Source: Plantago ovata (taxonomy: Eukaryota; Streptophyta; Magnoliopsida; Lamiales; Plantaginaceae). From it: DNA of 64,000 bases. Below the pieces are notes generated by a model. That model ran no database searches and was not told where the DNA came from. It was given only the letters and a program-made list of their open reading frames with translations. Positions 1 to 12,240 of the stretch are shown piece after piece; positions within the stretch are counted from its first letter, which is position 1; the number at the start of each line of letters is the position of its first letter. The stretch lies in the NCBI GenBank assembly GCA_028274465.1, contig CM051455.1:115605547-115669546 (forward strand). The letters run 5' to 3'. The position numbers were made by a program, and so were the translations under genes.

Positions 1-83
1 AGATTAGGAGCCACCAAGCCAAAATCGAAAGAGGGTTCCCCACCTTCGAAAGCTATGATGGAACAAGTTGTCCGAAGGACTAC

Positions 84-1064
84 TTGGTAAGATTTGGCAC
101 TAAAATGGACGCTTACGGTCATGATTCAAGGACCAAAGCACTCCTCTTCCCGGCTAACCTCTCCGGAGAAGCCATGAAGTGGTGGTCGCGCCTCCCTCAC
201 CAATCCATCAAGTCATATAGAGATCTCTGCAAGGAGTTCTCTAAGCGTTTCGAGAAGGTGATGAATGCCAAGAGAAGAGTGAGGTACTTGGCCGAAATTG
301 TTCAGAAAAACAACGAGGACTTGAGGGACTTCATCAATCGTTTTCATGAAGCAGCCCTCCAAGTTGAAGATCACTCGATCAATGAGAGGAAAGAATATTT
401 GTATGGTAACACTACGAACATCAAGTTCCAAGATGTACTCTCAGCATCGTGTGTGGAGAATGAAGCACAACTTGCCAAAGTTTGCAAGGATTTCCTCGAG
501 GCAGAGGAGTTCCGAAAAACCGTCACAGTGAGAACCAATCTTCCCAAGGAAAAAGGGAAAGAAAAAGAAAAGGAGAAGGAGTACCCTCCTCGTCCTCAAA
601 ATCCCGGAAAGCAAAGGAAAGATCAAAAGTTTGGGTTAATCAAAGAGGGCCACTCTAGGAATGATTTCAGAGACAAGAGGTCTCCTCCTAGGAGGTCACC
701 TCCAAGACGATATAGCAACTACACAGACTTAAACAGGCCAAGATCCGACATCTTGAACTATATAGTATCGAGGAAGCTAGACGTCTCCTGGCCACCACCG
801 ATTAAAGACAATCAAAGGAACAAGAGTTCGGAAAAATTCTGCAAGTTTCACAAGGGGAAAGGGCATACCTCCGACGAGTGTGTCAAACTCAAAAACGAAA
901 TTGAGAGGATGATACGCAATGGCCAATTGGTTAGCTACATCCGGAAGGAGGAACCTATGGCACTCCTGCCTCCACCACCTCAAAGTGGGAGCGAGCACCC
1001 TTACCAAGGAAACCCTCATGATGATGACATTCATAATTACAACAATTATGAGAACCGCCTCTGA
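84..1064 (+). CDS. gag: Gag of Tat Gypsy element (left-contig copy)
   Basis: Retrotransposon Gag, the structural protein of the virus-like particle. The first 150 residues show the retrotrans_gag pattern (LSGEAMKWWSRLP, then FSKRFEKV and LRDFINRFHEAA). A Lys/Glu-rich then Arg/Pro-rich basic stretch follows at about residues 155-215. A zinc-knuckle-like CKFHKGKGHTSDEC lies near residue 255, a variant common in plant Tat Gag proteins. The frame is about 326 residues; the true N-terminus may lie upstream, since the copy at 5656-5974 shows Gag-like coding sequence before this point. Confidence 0.85.
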   Translation: MVRFGTKMDAYGHDSRTKALLFPANLSGEAMKWWSRLPHQSIKSYRDLCKEFSKRFEKVMNAKRRVRYLAEIVQKNNEDLRDFINRFHEAALQVEDHSINERKEYLYGNTTNIKFQDVLSASCVENEAQLAKVCKDFLEAEEFRKTVTVRTNLPKEKGKEKEKEKEYPPRPQNPGKQRKDQKFGLIKEGHSRNDFRDKRSPPRRSPPRRYSNYTDLNRPRSDILNYIVSRKLDVSWPPPIKDNQRNKSSEKFCKFHKGKGHTSDECVKLKNEIERMIRNGQLVSYIRKEEPMALLPPPPQSGSEHPYQGNPHDDDIHNYNNYENRL

Positions 1065-1162
1065 ATGGAAGCATCCACACTCTCACAATTGCGGGAGGAC
1101 CCGCGGGGGGCGACACTCGTAATAAAAGGGAGATTACGGCGGACAATCTTAGGGTCCGAGAT

Positions 1163-1969
1163 GTGAAGTATGCTCAAGCCGCACGACCGGGAACCAATGT
1201 TATCTCTTTCGATGATAGCGAGATACCTCTGAAGCATGCCGGAGGAGGGAACATCTATGATCCTTGCGTCCCACTTGTAGTTTCCTTGGATGTTCAATCA
1301 TACAAGTTAGGAAGAATCCTCGTCGACACCGGGTGCTCGGCGAACTTGATTGTCACCGGAACCTTGAAAAGGATGCAAATGAATCCAAGAGAAGGGCTCA
1401 GGGAAGTGAGGAGCGCATTGGTAGGGTTTGGAGGACAACCTATCATGCCACTCGGAATGATCAACCTCATGGTATCAATGGGTAGCGCTCCTAGACGAGT
1501 GACGCAACATGTTCCTTTTGTGGTCGTCGATATGCCGTTTGATTATTTTGCAGTCCTAGGCCGACCCGGTCTCTCTCAATTCCGAGCCGTAGTGTCCCTG
1601 GTCCACAACAAGTTAAAGTTCCCCACTCCTTTGGGAATTGGACAAGAAGTAGGAGACATACGAGAAGCATGGGAGTTCTACACCATGTCAGCCAAGTTCA
1701 CTTCTAGGGTTGCCATTGGAGAACCCAATCCGGGGCAATCATCCGAGGAGACACCCCTTGTTCACAATGCGCCTTATCGTTTCTACACGGTTCGGCGAGT
1801 GAAGAGAAAGTCGAAAAAGCCAAGTCCGTCACTTAGGCGAAGAAAAGCAATCATGAAGAAAGACAAGGATACTCTAGTAGGAGTTGTTAAGGAGCTCGAG
1901 GAGTATCAAGTGATTCCACCAGTCCCACCCTCTTCCAAAAGAAGAAATTCTTTGAGGAAAACAAAATAG
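1163..1969 (+). CDS. Aspartic protease region of Tat Gypsy element (left-contig copy)
   Basis: Pepsin-type retroviral protease region. The active-site motif ILVDTGCSANLI is at about residues 51-62, and the FAVLGRPGLSQF stretch downstream is the typical C-terminal half of the protease fold in Tat elements. The tail is basic (KRKSKKPSPSLRRRK). It processes the Gag-Pol polyprotein inside the particle. It lies between gag and RT, as expected. Confidence 0.85.
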   Translation: MKYAQAARPGTNVISFDDSEIPLKHAGGGNIYDPCVPLVVSLDVQSYKLGRILVDTGCSANLIVTGTLKRMQMNPREGLREVRSALVGFGGQPIMPLGMINLMVSMGSAPRRVTQHVPFVVVDMPFDYFAVLGRPGLSQFRAVVSLVHNKLKFPTPLGIGQEVGDIREAWEFYTMSAKFTSRVAIGEPNPGQSSEETPLVHNAPYRFYTVRRVKRKSKKPSPSLRRRKAIMKKDKDTLVGVVKELEEYQVIPPVPPSSKRRNSLRKTK

Positions 1970-2043
1970 AAGCAAGAGAAGCCCTAGAAGAAATCTAAAT
2001 TGTCGAAGGAAGTGCCGACAAGGTCACAGAAATTGGTACCGAG

Positions 2044-2694
2044 ATGACTACAGAAGTCAGGATGAAACTTATCCAATGTTTGAAGGATAACAACGACATC
2101 TTCGCGTGGAGTACCGAGGACCTCAAGGGGATCGATCCACGTGTCGCCGTTCACCGTCTGAACGTAGACCCGTCGATCACCCACATCAGAGAGAAGCGAA
2201 GAGACTTCAGTGCGGAAGACAATGCCATCATTGAAGCGGAAGTCCAAAGACTTCTTAAGGCCGGCCACATCAAGGAGGTGAGATACTCCGATTGGGTATG
2301 CAATGTGGTCCTCGTGCAGAAGGGTCCGGGGAAGTGGAGAATGTGCAACAACTTCACAAGGCTCAACAAGTTATGCCCAAAGGATCCCTACCCTCTCCCG
2401 CGGATCGACCAGCTGGTCGATTCCACCGCTGGATGCGCCCTCCTGAATTTCATGGATGCATACCAGGGCTTCTACCAGGTCAAAATGGCCAAAGACGATG
2501 TGCCCAAGACTGCCTTCTTCGCTAATGGCAATGTGTATTGCTTCAACGTGATGCCATTCGGTCATAAAAACGCCGGAGCGACCTACCAAAGGTTAGTCAA
2601 CAAGATAATCAAAGAAGAGTTGGGTAAAACAATGGAAGTGTATGTCGATGACATGCTCGTCAAGAGCAAAACCGAGGAGCAACATGTAGGTTAC
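2044..2694 (+). CDS. Reverse transcriptase, N-terminal part (left-contig copy)
   Basis: RT palm and fingers of a Ty3/Gypsy Pol. Visible motifs are KWRMCNNFTRLNKLCPKDPYP, FMDAYQGFYQ, FNVMPFGHKNAGATYQRL and the catalytic YVDDMLVKS. The coding match stops where the Angela LTR begins at 2695; the frame runs about 60 bp into the LTR by chance. In the main copy the rest of pol resumes at 18659. Confidence 0.9.
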
Positions 2695-5555
2695 TGTAAG
2701 AAAATACAGTCAGAGTTACCCCTAGGGTACGCAGCGGAATTTCAAAAATTTTATTAACATACAGGTTAATTGATTATGCATATGTCGTATATATATAAAC
2801 ACGTCAATTAGAAGACTAACCTTACTTCCAAAGCAGCTTCCAAGTCTTCGTAATAATCCGGTGTATCTTCTCCTTCGTCGAAGTCGAAGATATCTACAAT
2901 GCTCCTTATATCTGCAAGACAATAAGAGTTAGTTTCCAGCTCCTAGAACCTCAACCTTGGTATCCACGGATGAACAGCCTATCGGAAGAATGCTAGGATA
3001 TTCTTTATGTGACCAAGAAGACGGGGCGGCAATTCCTCTAGGTGGTGGTGCGCGCGCGTGAGGCTAAGAGGAGGGGAGAGTTTTATTTCTCTAAGAAACT
3101 GGGTAGAATGACTGTGAAAGTCTATGTCTGAAATTGTGTTCAACTGTGTATTAAAACTCTCTCTAATAGTCTACTATATATTAGTCTATAACCTAAAGCA
3201 TAAGCAATAGACTTCGTAAAGGAATAAAGAATCTAATTCTTATCGCACAAGGAAACCAATAGCAAGTCTAGATTCATTCCCAATCAAATTAAAACTCAAT
3301 CATCAGGAAAATCTAACTTAGCCCTTGGACTTCTAATAGAGGAAGGAGTCGAACTCCTTCCCCTACCCAGCCACCGTGCGCGCGCGCCTAGTCCTACAGG
3401 AGGTGGGTCCCACGTTTGGGACCCACTTATATTTCGAAGGCTCCAAACTCCAAGTAATTTTTGCCCAAGTGCATGGTTAATTCTAAATAACATATCCTTT
3501 CTCAGCAAACCGCCATTATATTTCTAAAATATAATCTTTAATTGTATTTACATAAAATAAAAGTAAGTAGCAATTCAATGAATAATTCCAAATCATTACT
3601 GAGCCCCAATATTATAATTAATTCCAAATTAATTATAATCCATCAATCACAATTAATTCTAAATTAATTGCGATTCCATCTTCAAGGATATTCTGATAGA
3701 CTGAATCACCACATAGTGTGACCATAGGGCCTCACCGTATTAAGCAAGTCAGACTAGGCAACATGGAATTCCTAGGCGGTTCCATTTGCATATTAATACG
3801 TGAGGACGTTTGGAGGTTTCTCAGCTAACTCCTTTCGTTGCGAAGACTGTTGCGCTCAACGCGGCGATGGTAACGTCCCTTCATCTGACTTGCTCGAAAT
3901 TATCTAGGATCGATGAAGTGTCTATCCCAATAATACATCCCGGGCGTCTCAGGAGTTTGCGTGGGTTAAGATATACTTATGACCATCATAATAATCATTT
4001 GCACTGGCCGGTGACTTTACCAACACAACTATGCAGACTATGAGCAGTGCTCTCCTGGGCTACACTTGAGAGATGATCCTTCACAGAATCACTTATCACC
4101 CCCATTTGTATTAGCCATAATCCTGGATCGTGTCTTAGGTCAGCTGCTTATCAGAGCTGACATCGACGGTCCACCAAGGATATGGGCAACAAATGTGATG
4201 ATAAAGTCCTGTAAGTACAAAGGACGAATGGCATCACTTCGACAACTCACACCGTTCCCATAGACACGTCGGTGTAGAGTATACATCGATGGGAGTGTCC
4301 GTGGGTACTTCCATTGTTCGATAAAGCTTCTTCGAACAACTATGCGCCGTTATGGGAACTTTCTTTGATTGTCCAACAATCCGTTCCGTGGCCGTGGGAA
4401 TCGGCTCACACTTGCTCCAACAAGTATAACCTCCACGCATACTAGTCTGTCAGGTTCATTCAGACCCCACAATCCGAGATAACCACAACTAGGGAGAGTT
4501 TGGGATAGATGATAACTCACTAGCTCCCACTAACGTGTGATCGGTCATCTATCCGAGGGACATGTTTAATATCAATCGACAGTAATAAAGATTGACATGC
4601 TGCAGCCTGGTGTAAATATAATATGAAAGCGATACTCAATAGTAAAATGCAACAAACATATTTATATTACGTTGACCTGGTAATAGTACATATATACCCT
4701 CTATAAGGGCACCATGCCCTTGTAAGGTTGTCTCTAGGACATATACACTATCAATCTCCCACTTGGACTAGAGCCAGTCACCTTTTGCCTATGCCCAGAT
4801 TAGCATAATGTCTTAAGTGACTTCCACTAATAAGAAGACTTAGGGAAAGGATCTGCCACGTTGTCCGTGGTAGAGACACGTTCTATACTAACTTCTCCTC
4901 TATCTATAATCTCACGTAAACGTGATATTTTCTAAGTACATGTGTTGTTCCTGTTTGTAGATCTAGGCTCCCTAGCTTGAGCGACGGCGCCCGTATTGTC
5001 ACAATAAATCGTTATTGGACGGGGAAGCAGGAACAACCCTCAATTCCTTCAAGAACTCTGAAATCCAGACAGCTTCTTTCGTTGCTTCTGATGCAGCAAT
5101 GTACTCGGCTTTGTGGATGAGTCAACAACCGTGGCTTGCTTAGAACTCTTCCAGACAGCTCCTCCGTAATTTGAATACATATCCTGTCTGTGACGTAAAG
5201 TCATCAGGATCTGATTCAATCCAGCGTCGACATACCCAGACATCTTTATTCGGGTTCTCCAACCAAACACCAAGAACATCTCTTTAGTCCGTCTAAGGTA
5301 CTTAAGAAATGTTCTTCACAGCAGTCCAGTGAGGTACCCTGGATTTTGTTGGTGTCGAAAAGTGACACTAAGCGCATATGCCACAGTCGGGGCCTTGTGC
5401 AGTCGTTGCATACATTATAGACCCTACTGCAAGCATAGGGCACACACGACTCATTGATTTCTTTGCTCATCAGGTTTAGGACCATCCTGTAACTGATAAA
5501 TACATCCCATGCCTACTTAGGTAAGCCTCTCTTTGAGTCGTCCATCTTAGAACGC
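2695..5555 (-). mobile_element. Angela-type Ty1/Copia element, partial left-contig copy
   Basis: Fossil LTR element reading on the - strand. Its 3' LTR is 2695-4753, followed by the polypurine tract and the 3' part of pol (RNase H, then the end of RT) up to the gap at 5556. It matches 8656-11558 base for base except for many small length differences that become denser toward the gap, many in homopolymers or short runs. Broken in many places in this copy, probably partly from sequence quality. Confidence 0.85.
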
Positions 5556-5655
5556 NNNNNNNNNNNNNNNNNNNNNNNNNNNNNNNNNNNNNNNNNNNNN
5601 NNNNNNNNNNNNNNNNNNNNNNNNNNNNNNNNNNNNNNNNNNNNNNNNNNNNNNN
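5556..5655. other. Scaffold gap (100 N)
   Basis: A run of exactly 100 N, the usual placeholder for a gap of unknown size. Sequence left of it (1-5555) overlaps sequence right of it (5975-11558), so the true gap size may be negative. Confidence 0.99.
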
Positions 5656-7083
5656 TACGGGCATCATTACACAATGTAGCTCAACAAAGAAAATAGAGCC
5701 TCAGGTGGTTGCTCACCCCCGCTCTCCCCAATCAAGTTAGCCCAATCAAGTAACTCCTCAAAACCAACAAGAAGCGGTGGCGGAGAATCCAGCCTTGAAT
5801 CAAGCATTGAGGCAGTAGTTGAGGTAACCCCCTTGATAACCCTATCACGGGGAAGAGGCTCACTCTGGAGGAACTCAACGCGAGGAAATCCGCACTTGAT
5901 GCTCAGATAGAGACTCTACGAGGAACTGTCCAAGAGAGAAAGAGCAAGACAAGATCCGAGCCCTTTGTGCGACGAGATTAGGAGCCACCAAGCCAAAATC
6001 GAAAGAGGGTTCCCCACCTTCGAAAGCTATGATGGAACAAGTTGTCGAAGGACTACTTGGTAAGATTGGCACTAAAATGGACGCTTACGGTAATGTTCAA
6101 GGACCAAAGCATCCTTCCCGGCTAACCTCTCGGAGAAGCCATGAAGTGGTGGTCGCGCTCCCTCAACCAATCCATCAAGTCATATAGAGATTCTGCAAGG
6201 AGTTCTCTAAGCGTTTCGAGAAGGTGACTGATGAAGACAAGAGAAGAGTGAGGTACTTGCCGAAATTGTTCAGACAAAACAACCGAGGATGAGGGACTTC
6301 ATCAATCGTTTCATGAAGCAGCCCTCCAAGTTGAAGATCACTGATCAATGAGAGGAAAGAATATTGTATGGTAACACTACGAACATCAAGTTCCAAGATG
6401 TACTCTCAGCATCGTGTGTGGAGAATGAAGCACAACTTGCCCAAGTTTGCAAGGATTTCCTCGAGGCAGAGGGATTCCGAAAAACCGTCACAGTGAGAAC
6501 CAATCTTCCCAAGGAAAAGGGAAAGAAAAGAAAAAGAAGAAGGAGTACCCTCCTCGTCCTCAAAATCCCGGAAAGCAAAGGAAAGATCAAAAGTTTGGGT
6601 TAATCAAAGAGGGCCACTCTAGGAATGATTTCAGAGACAAGAGGTCTCCTCCTAGGAGGTCACCTCCCAAGACGATATAGCAACTACACAGACTTAAACA
6701 GGCCAAGATCCGACATCTTGAACTATATAGTATCGAGGACGCTAGACGTCTCCTGGCCACCACCGATTAAGACAATCAAAGGAACAAGAGTTCGGAAAAA
6801 TTCTGCAAGTTTCACAAGGGGAAAGGGCATACCTCCGACGAGTGTGTCAAACTCAAAACGAATTGAGAGGATGATACGCAATGGCCAATTGGTTAGCTAC
6901 ATCCGGAAGGAGGAACCTATGGCACTCCTGCCTCCACCACCTCAAAGTGGGAGCGAGCACCCTTACCAAGGAAACCCTCATGATGATGACATTCATAATT
7001 ACAACAATTATGAGAACGCCTCTGAATGGAAGCATCCACACTCTCACAATTGCGGGAGGACCCGCGGGGGGCGACACTCGTAA
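5656..7083 (+). pseudogene. gag: gag region of Tat element (main copy)
   Basis: Same Gag as in the left-contig copy, plus about 320 bp of upstream Gag-like coding sequence (Gln/Asn-rich, then a charged helix around 5880-5960). It is broken in several places. The breaks cluster between about 6040 and 6850, close to the contig start, while the second half is nearly identical to the left-contig copy. Confidence 0.75.
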
Positions 7084-7123
7084 TAAAAGGGAGATTACGG
7101 CGGACAATCTTAGGGTCCGAGAT

Positions 7124-7930
7124 GTGAAGTATGCTCAAGCCGCACGACCGGGAACCAATGTTATCTCTTTCGATGATAGCGAGATACCTCTGAAGCATGC
7201 CGGAGGAGGGAACATCTATGATCCTTGCGTCCCACTTGTAGTTTCCTTGGATGTTCAATCATACAAGTTAGGAAGAATCCTCGTCGACACCGGGTGCTCG
7301 GCGAACTTGATTGTCACCGGAACCTTGAAAAGGATGCAAATGAATCCAAGAGAAGGGCTCAGGGAAGTGAGGAGCGCATTGGTAGGGTTTGGAGGACAAC
7401 CTATCATGCCACTCGGAATGATCAACCTCATGGTATCAATGGGTAGCGCTCCTAGACGAGTGACGCAACATGTTCCTTTTGTGGTCGTCGATATGCCGTT
7501 TGATTATTTTGCAGTCCTAGGCCGACCCGGTCTCTCTCAATTCCGAGCCGTAGTGTCCCTGGTCCACAACAAGTTAAAGTTCCCCACTCCTTTGGGAATT
7601 GGACAAGAAGTAGGAGACATACGAGAAGCATGGGAGTTCTACACCATGTCAGCCAAGTTCACTTCTAGGGTTGCCATTGGAGAACCCAATCCGGGGCAAT
7701 CATCCGAGGAGACACCCCTTGTTCACAATGCGCCTTATCGTTTCTACACGGTTCGGCGAGTGAAGAGAAAGTCGAAAAAGCCAAGTCCGTCACTTAGGCG
7801 AAGAAAAGCAATCATGAAGAAAGACAAGGATACTCTAGTAGGAGTTGTTAAGGAGCTCGAGGAGTATCAAGTGATTCCACCAGTCCCACCCTCTTCCAAA
7901 AAGAAGAAATTCTTTGAGGAAAACAAATAG
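7124..7930 (+). CDS. Aspartic protease region of Tat element (main copy)
   Basis: Practically identical to the left-contig copy. Active-site motif ILVDTGCSANLI and downstream FAVLGRPGLSQF are present, with a basic C-terminal tail. It is a pol-proximal protease that matures Gag and Pol. Confidence 0.85.
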   Translation: MKYAQAARPGTNVISFDDSEIPLKHAGGGNIYDPCVPLVVSLDVQSYKLGRILVDTGCSANLIVTGTLKRMQMNPREGLREVRSALVGFGGQPIMPLGMINLMVSMGSAPRRVTQHVPFVVVDMPFDYFAVLGRPGLSQFRAVVSLVHNKLKFPTPLGIGQEVGDIREAWEFYTMSAKFTSRVAIGEPNPGQSSEETPLVHNAPYRFYTVRRVKRKSKKPSPSLRRRKAIMKKDKDTLVGVVKELEEYQVIPPVPPSSKKKKFFEENK

Positions 7931-8004
7931 AAGCAAGAGAAGCCCTAGAAGAAATCTAAATTGTCGAAGGAAGTGCCGACAAGGTCACAGAAATTGGTAC
8001 CGAG

Positions 8005-8655
8005 ATGACTACAGAAGTCAGGATGAAACTTATCCAATGTTTGAAGGATAACAACGACATCTTCGCGTGGAGTACCGAGGACCTCAAGGGGATCGATCCA
8101 CGTGTCGCCGTTCACCGTCTGAACGTAGACCCGTCGATCACCCACATCAGAGAGAAGCGAAGAGACTTCAGTGCGGAAGACAATGCCATCATTGAAGCGG
8201 AAGTCCAAAGACTTCTTAAGGCCGGCCACATCAAGGAGGTGAGATACTCCGATTGGGTATGCAATGTGGTCCTCGTGCAGAAGGGTCCGGGGAAGTGGAG
8301 AATGTGCAACAACTTCACAAGGCTCAACAAGTTATGCCCAAAGGATCCCTACCCTCTCCCGCGGATCGACCAGCTGGTCGATTCCACCGCTGGATGCGCC
8401 CTCCTGAATTTCATGGATGCATACCAGGGCTTCTACCAGGTCAAAATGGCCAAAGACGATGTGCCCAAGACTGCCTTCTTCGCTAATGGCAATGTGTATT
8501 GCTTCAACGTGATGCCATTCGGTCATAAAAACGCCGGAGCGACCTACCAAAGGTTAGTCAACAAGATAATCAAAGAAGAGTTGGGTAAAACAATGGAAGT
8601 GTATGTCGATGACATGCTCGTCAAGAGCAAAACCGAGGAGCAACATGTAGGTTAC
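8005..8655 (+). CDS. Reverse transcriptase, N-terminal part (main copy)
   Basis: Identical in translation to the left-contig RT piece. It contains FMDAYQGFYQ, MPFGHKNAGATYQRL and the catalytic YVDDMLVKS. The sequence is interrupted after EEQHVG by the Angela LTR at 8656; pol sequence resumes after the target duplication at 18654-18658. Confidence 0.9.
8651..8655. repeat. Target site duplication, left (GTTAC)
   Basis: GTTAC directly precedes the TG start of the Angela LTR and is repeated directly after the CA end of the other LTR at 18654-18658. Five bases is the normal duplication length for Copia integrase. Confidence 0.95.
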
Positions 8656-10748
8656 TGTAAGAAAATACAGTCAGAGTTACCCCTAGGGTACGCAGCGGAA
8701 TTTCAAAAATTTTATTAACATACAGGTTAATTGATTATGCATATGTCGTATATATATAAACACGTCAATTAGAAGACTAACCTTACTTCCAAAGCAGCTT
8801 CCAAGTCTTCGTAATAATCCGGTGTATCTTCTCCTTCGTCGAAGTCGAAGATATCTACAATGCTCCTTATATCTGCAAGACAATAAGAGTTAGTTTCCAG
8901 CTCCTAGAACCTCAACCTTGGTATCCACGGATGAACAGCCTATCGGAAGAATGCTAGGATATTCTTTATGTGACCAAGAAGACGGGCGGCAATTCCTCTA
9001 GGTGGTGGTGCGCGCGCGTGAGGCTAAGAGGAGGGGAGAGTTTTATTTTCTCTAAGAAAACTGGGTAGAATGACTGTGAAAGTCTATGTCTGAAATTGTG
9101 TTCAAAACTGTGTATTAAAACTCTCTCTAATAGTCCACTATATATAGTAGTCTATAGAAGCCTAAAGCATAAGCAATTAGACTTCGTAAAGGAATAAGAA
9201 TCTAATTCTTATCGCACAAGGAAACCAATATCAAGTCTAGATTCATTCCCAATCAAATTAAAACTCAATCAGGAAAATCTAACTTATCCCTTGGACTTCT
9301 AATAGAGGAAGGAGTCGAACTCCTTCCCCTACCCAGCCACGCGTGCGCGCGCGCCTAGTCCTACAGGAGGTGGGTCCCACTTTTGGGACCCACTTATATT
9401 TCTAAGGCAATCCAAACTCCAAGTAGATTTTGCCCAAGTGCATATGTTAATTCTAAATTAACATATCCTTTCTCATCAAACCTCCATTATATTTCTAAAA
9501 TATAATCTTTAATTGTATTTACATAAATACAATTAATTAGCCAATTCAATTAATAATTCCAAATCATTAACTGAGCCACCAAATATTATAATTAATTCCA
9601 AATTAATTATAATCCATCAATCACAATTAATTCTAAATTAATTGCGATTCCATCTTCAAGGATATTCTGATAGACTGAATCACCACATAGTGTGACCCAT
9701 AGGGCCTCACCGTATTAAGCAAGTACTAGACTAGGCAACATGGAATTCCTAGGCGGTTCCATTTGCAATATTAATACGTGAGGACGTTTGTGAGGTTTCT
9801 CAAAGCTAACTCTTTCGTTGCGAAGACTGTTGCGCTCAACGCGGCGATGGTAACGTCCCTTCATCTGACTTGCTCGAAAGTATCTAGGATCGATGAAGTG
9901 TCTATCCCAATAATACATCCACGGGCATCTCAGGGAGTTGCTTGGTTAAGATATACTTATGACCATCATAATATCATTTGCACTGGCCGGTGACTTTACC
10001 AACACAACTATGCAGACTATGAGCAGTGCTCTCCTGTGCTACACTTGAGAGATGAATCCTTCACAGAATCACTTATCACCCCCATTTGTATTTAGCCATA
10101 ATCCTGGATCGTGTCTTAGGTCAGCTGCTTATTCAGAGCTGACATCGACGGGTCCACCAAGGATATGGGGCAACAAATGTGATGATAAAGTCCTGTAAGT
10201 ACAAAGGACGAATGGCATCACTTCGACAACTCACCGGTTCCCATAGACACGTCGGTGTAGAGTATACATCGATGGGAGTGTCCGGTGGGTACTTCCATTG
10301 TTCGATAAAGCTTCTTCGAACAACTATGCGCCGTTATGGGAACGTTTCTTGATTGTCCAACAATCCGTTCCGTGGCCGTGGGATCGGCTCACACTTGCTC
10401 CAACAAGTATAACCTCCACGCATACTAGTCTTGTCAGGTTCATTCAGACCCCCACATCCGAGATGAACCACAACTAGGGAGAGTTTGGGATAGATGATAA
10501 CTCACATAGCTCCCACTAACTGTGTGATCGGTCATCTATCCGAGGGGACATGTTTAATATCAATACAGACAGTAATAAAGATATGACATGCTGCAGCCTG
10601 GTGTAATATAAATATGAAAGCGATACTCAATAGTAAAATGCAACAAACATATATTATATTACGTTGACCTGTGTAATAGTACATATATACCCTCTATAAG
10701 GGCACCATGCCCTTAGTAAAGGTTGTCTCTAGGACATATACACTATCA
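8656..10748 (-). repeat. Angela 3' LTR
   Basis: 2093 bp, begins TGTAAG and ends CTATCA on the + strand. It contains an AT-rich block with a direct repeat around 9590-9650 (AATTAATT-rich) and a GCGCGCGC stretch near 9010 and 9343. Near-identical to 16558-18653. Confidence 0.95.
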
Positions 10749-10761
10749 ATCTCCCACTTGG
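10749..10761 (-). other. Angela polypurine tract
   Basis: On the - strand CCAAGTGGGAGAT directly precedes the 3' LTR start. This purine-rich site primes plus-strand DNA synthesis in Copia elements. Confidence 0.8.
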
Positions 10762-10762
10762 A

Positions 10763-12237
10763 CTAGAGCCAGTCACCTTTATGCCTAATGCCCAGATTAG
10801 CATAATGTCTTAAGTGGACTTCCACTGATAAGACCTTAGTGAAAGGATCTGCCACGTTGTCCGTGGTAGAGACACGTTCTATACTAACTTCTCCTCTATC
10901 TATAATCTCACGTATAACGTGATATTTTCTAAGTACATGTTTGTTCCTGTTTGTAGATCTAGGCTCCCTAGCTTGAGCGACGGCGCCCGTATTGTCACAA
11001 TAAATCGTTATTGGACTGGGAGCAGGAACAACCCTCAATTCCTTCAAGAACTCTGAAATCCAGACAGCTTCTTTCGTTGCTTCTGATGCAGCAATGTACT
11101 CGGCCTTTGTGGATGAGTCAACAACCGTGGCTTGCTTAGAACTCTTCCAACAGACAGCTCCTCCGTTCAATTTGAATACATATCCTGTCTGTGACTTAAA
11201 GTCATCAGGATCTGATTCAAATCCAGCGTCGACATACCCAGACATCTTTAATTCTGGTTCTCCACCAAACACCAAGAACATCTCTTTAGTCCGTCTAAGG
11301 TACTTAAGAATGTTCTTCACAGCAGTCCAGTGAGGTACTCCTGGATTTTGTTGGTGTCGAAAAGTGACACTAAGCGCATATGCCACATCGGGCCTTGTGC
11401 AATTCGTTGCATACATTATAGACCCTACTGCCGAAGCATAGGGCACACGACTCATTGCATTTCTTTCTTCATCAGTTTTAGGACCATCCTTAACTGATAA
11501 GACAATCCCATGCCTAGCTTAAGTAGAAAGCCTCTCTTTGAGTCGTCCATCTTATAACGCTTAAGTATTTTGTCGATGTAGGTGGACTGTGTCATTCCCA
11601 ACATCCTCTTGGATCTATCTCTAAAGATCTTGATCCCTATGATGTAGTTCGCTTCACCCAAGTCCTTCATCGAGAAGGTACTTTATAACCAAACTTTAGT
11701 CTCTTCTAGCATAGAGACATTGTTTCCCATGATCAAAATGTCATCTACATAAATGATCATGAAAACAACTCCTTTGTCGATGTGTCTCGCGTAGACACAT
11801 GGATCTTCCTTGCTTCTGATGAAGTCAAACGATTTGACAGCTTCATCAAAGCGGATATTCCAGCTCCTTGACGCTTGCTTTAGCCCATAGATGGATCTTT
11901 GTAATTTGCATACAGCAGTTGGCCTGGTTTTACTAATAAAACCTTCCGGCTGTACCATATAGACCTCTTCCTCAAGGTTTCCATTGAGGAAGGCTGTCTT
12001 TACATCCATCTGCCAGATTTCATAATCATAGTAGGCAGCTATCGCAAGTAGAATTCGAATGGACTTCAATTTTGCTACCGGTGAAAAGGTTTCATCATAA
12101 TCGATGACATACCTTTGCGTGTAGCCTTTCGCCACAAGCCTAGCTTTGTGCGTCTGTACCTTGCCATCAGCATCTGTCTTTCGTTTAAAGACCCATTTGC
12201 ACCCAATTGGTCTAACCCCTTGGGGCAAGTCTACCAA
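10763..12237 (-). pseudogene. Angela reverse transcriptase - RNase H region
   Basis: On the - strand the RT block reads VDLPQGVRPIGCKWVFKRK, then WQMDVKTAFLNGNLEEEVYM and the catalytic YVDDILIMGNN. The RNase H block follows, with GYVDAGFESD, STKAEYIAASEATKEAVW and YCDNTGAVAQA. These are standard Ty1/Copia Pol motifs. RNase H removes the RNA strand during reverse transcription. The region has a couple of breaks. Confidence 0.9.
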
Positions 12238-12240
12238 GTT

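Larger units (their letters stand above)
1..2694 (+). mobile_element. Tat-type Ty3/Gypsy element, left-contig copy (partial)
   Basis: Fossil LTR retrotransposon, cut by the window start and by an Angela insertion at 2695. Parts in order are gag (84-1064), aspartic protease (1163-1969) and the N-terminal part of reverse transcriptase (2044-2694). RT motifs YPLPRIDQLVD, FMDAYQGFYQ and YVDDMLVKS are typical of the Tat lineage. No 5' LTR or primer site is visible. The piece matches 5975-8655, with about 1060-2694 practically identical to 7020-8655, so it is probably the same element assembled twice (see findings). The frames shown here look largely open. Confidence 0.9.

Noticed and set aside
5476-5667. 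Reading frame across the N run
   Set aside because: It exists only because N is read as unknown residues; the same applies to 54085-54282.
1-11560. Recent tandem duplication of Tat plus Angela
   Set aside because: Identical insertion point and opposite quality gradients toward the gap favour a contig overlap; kept as an alternative only.
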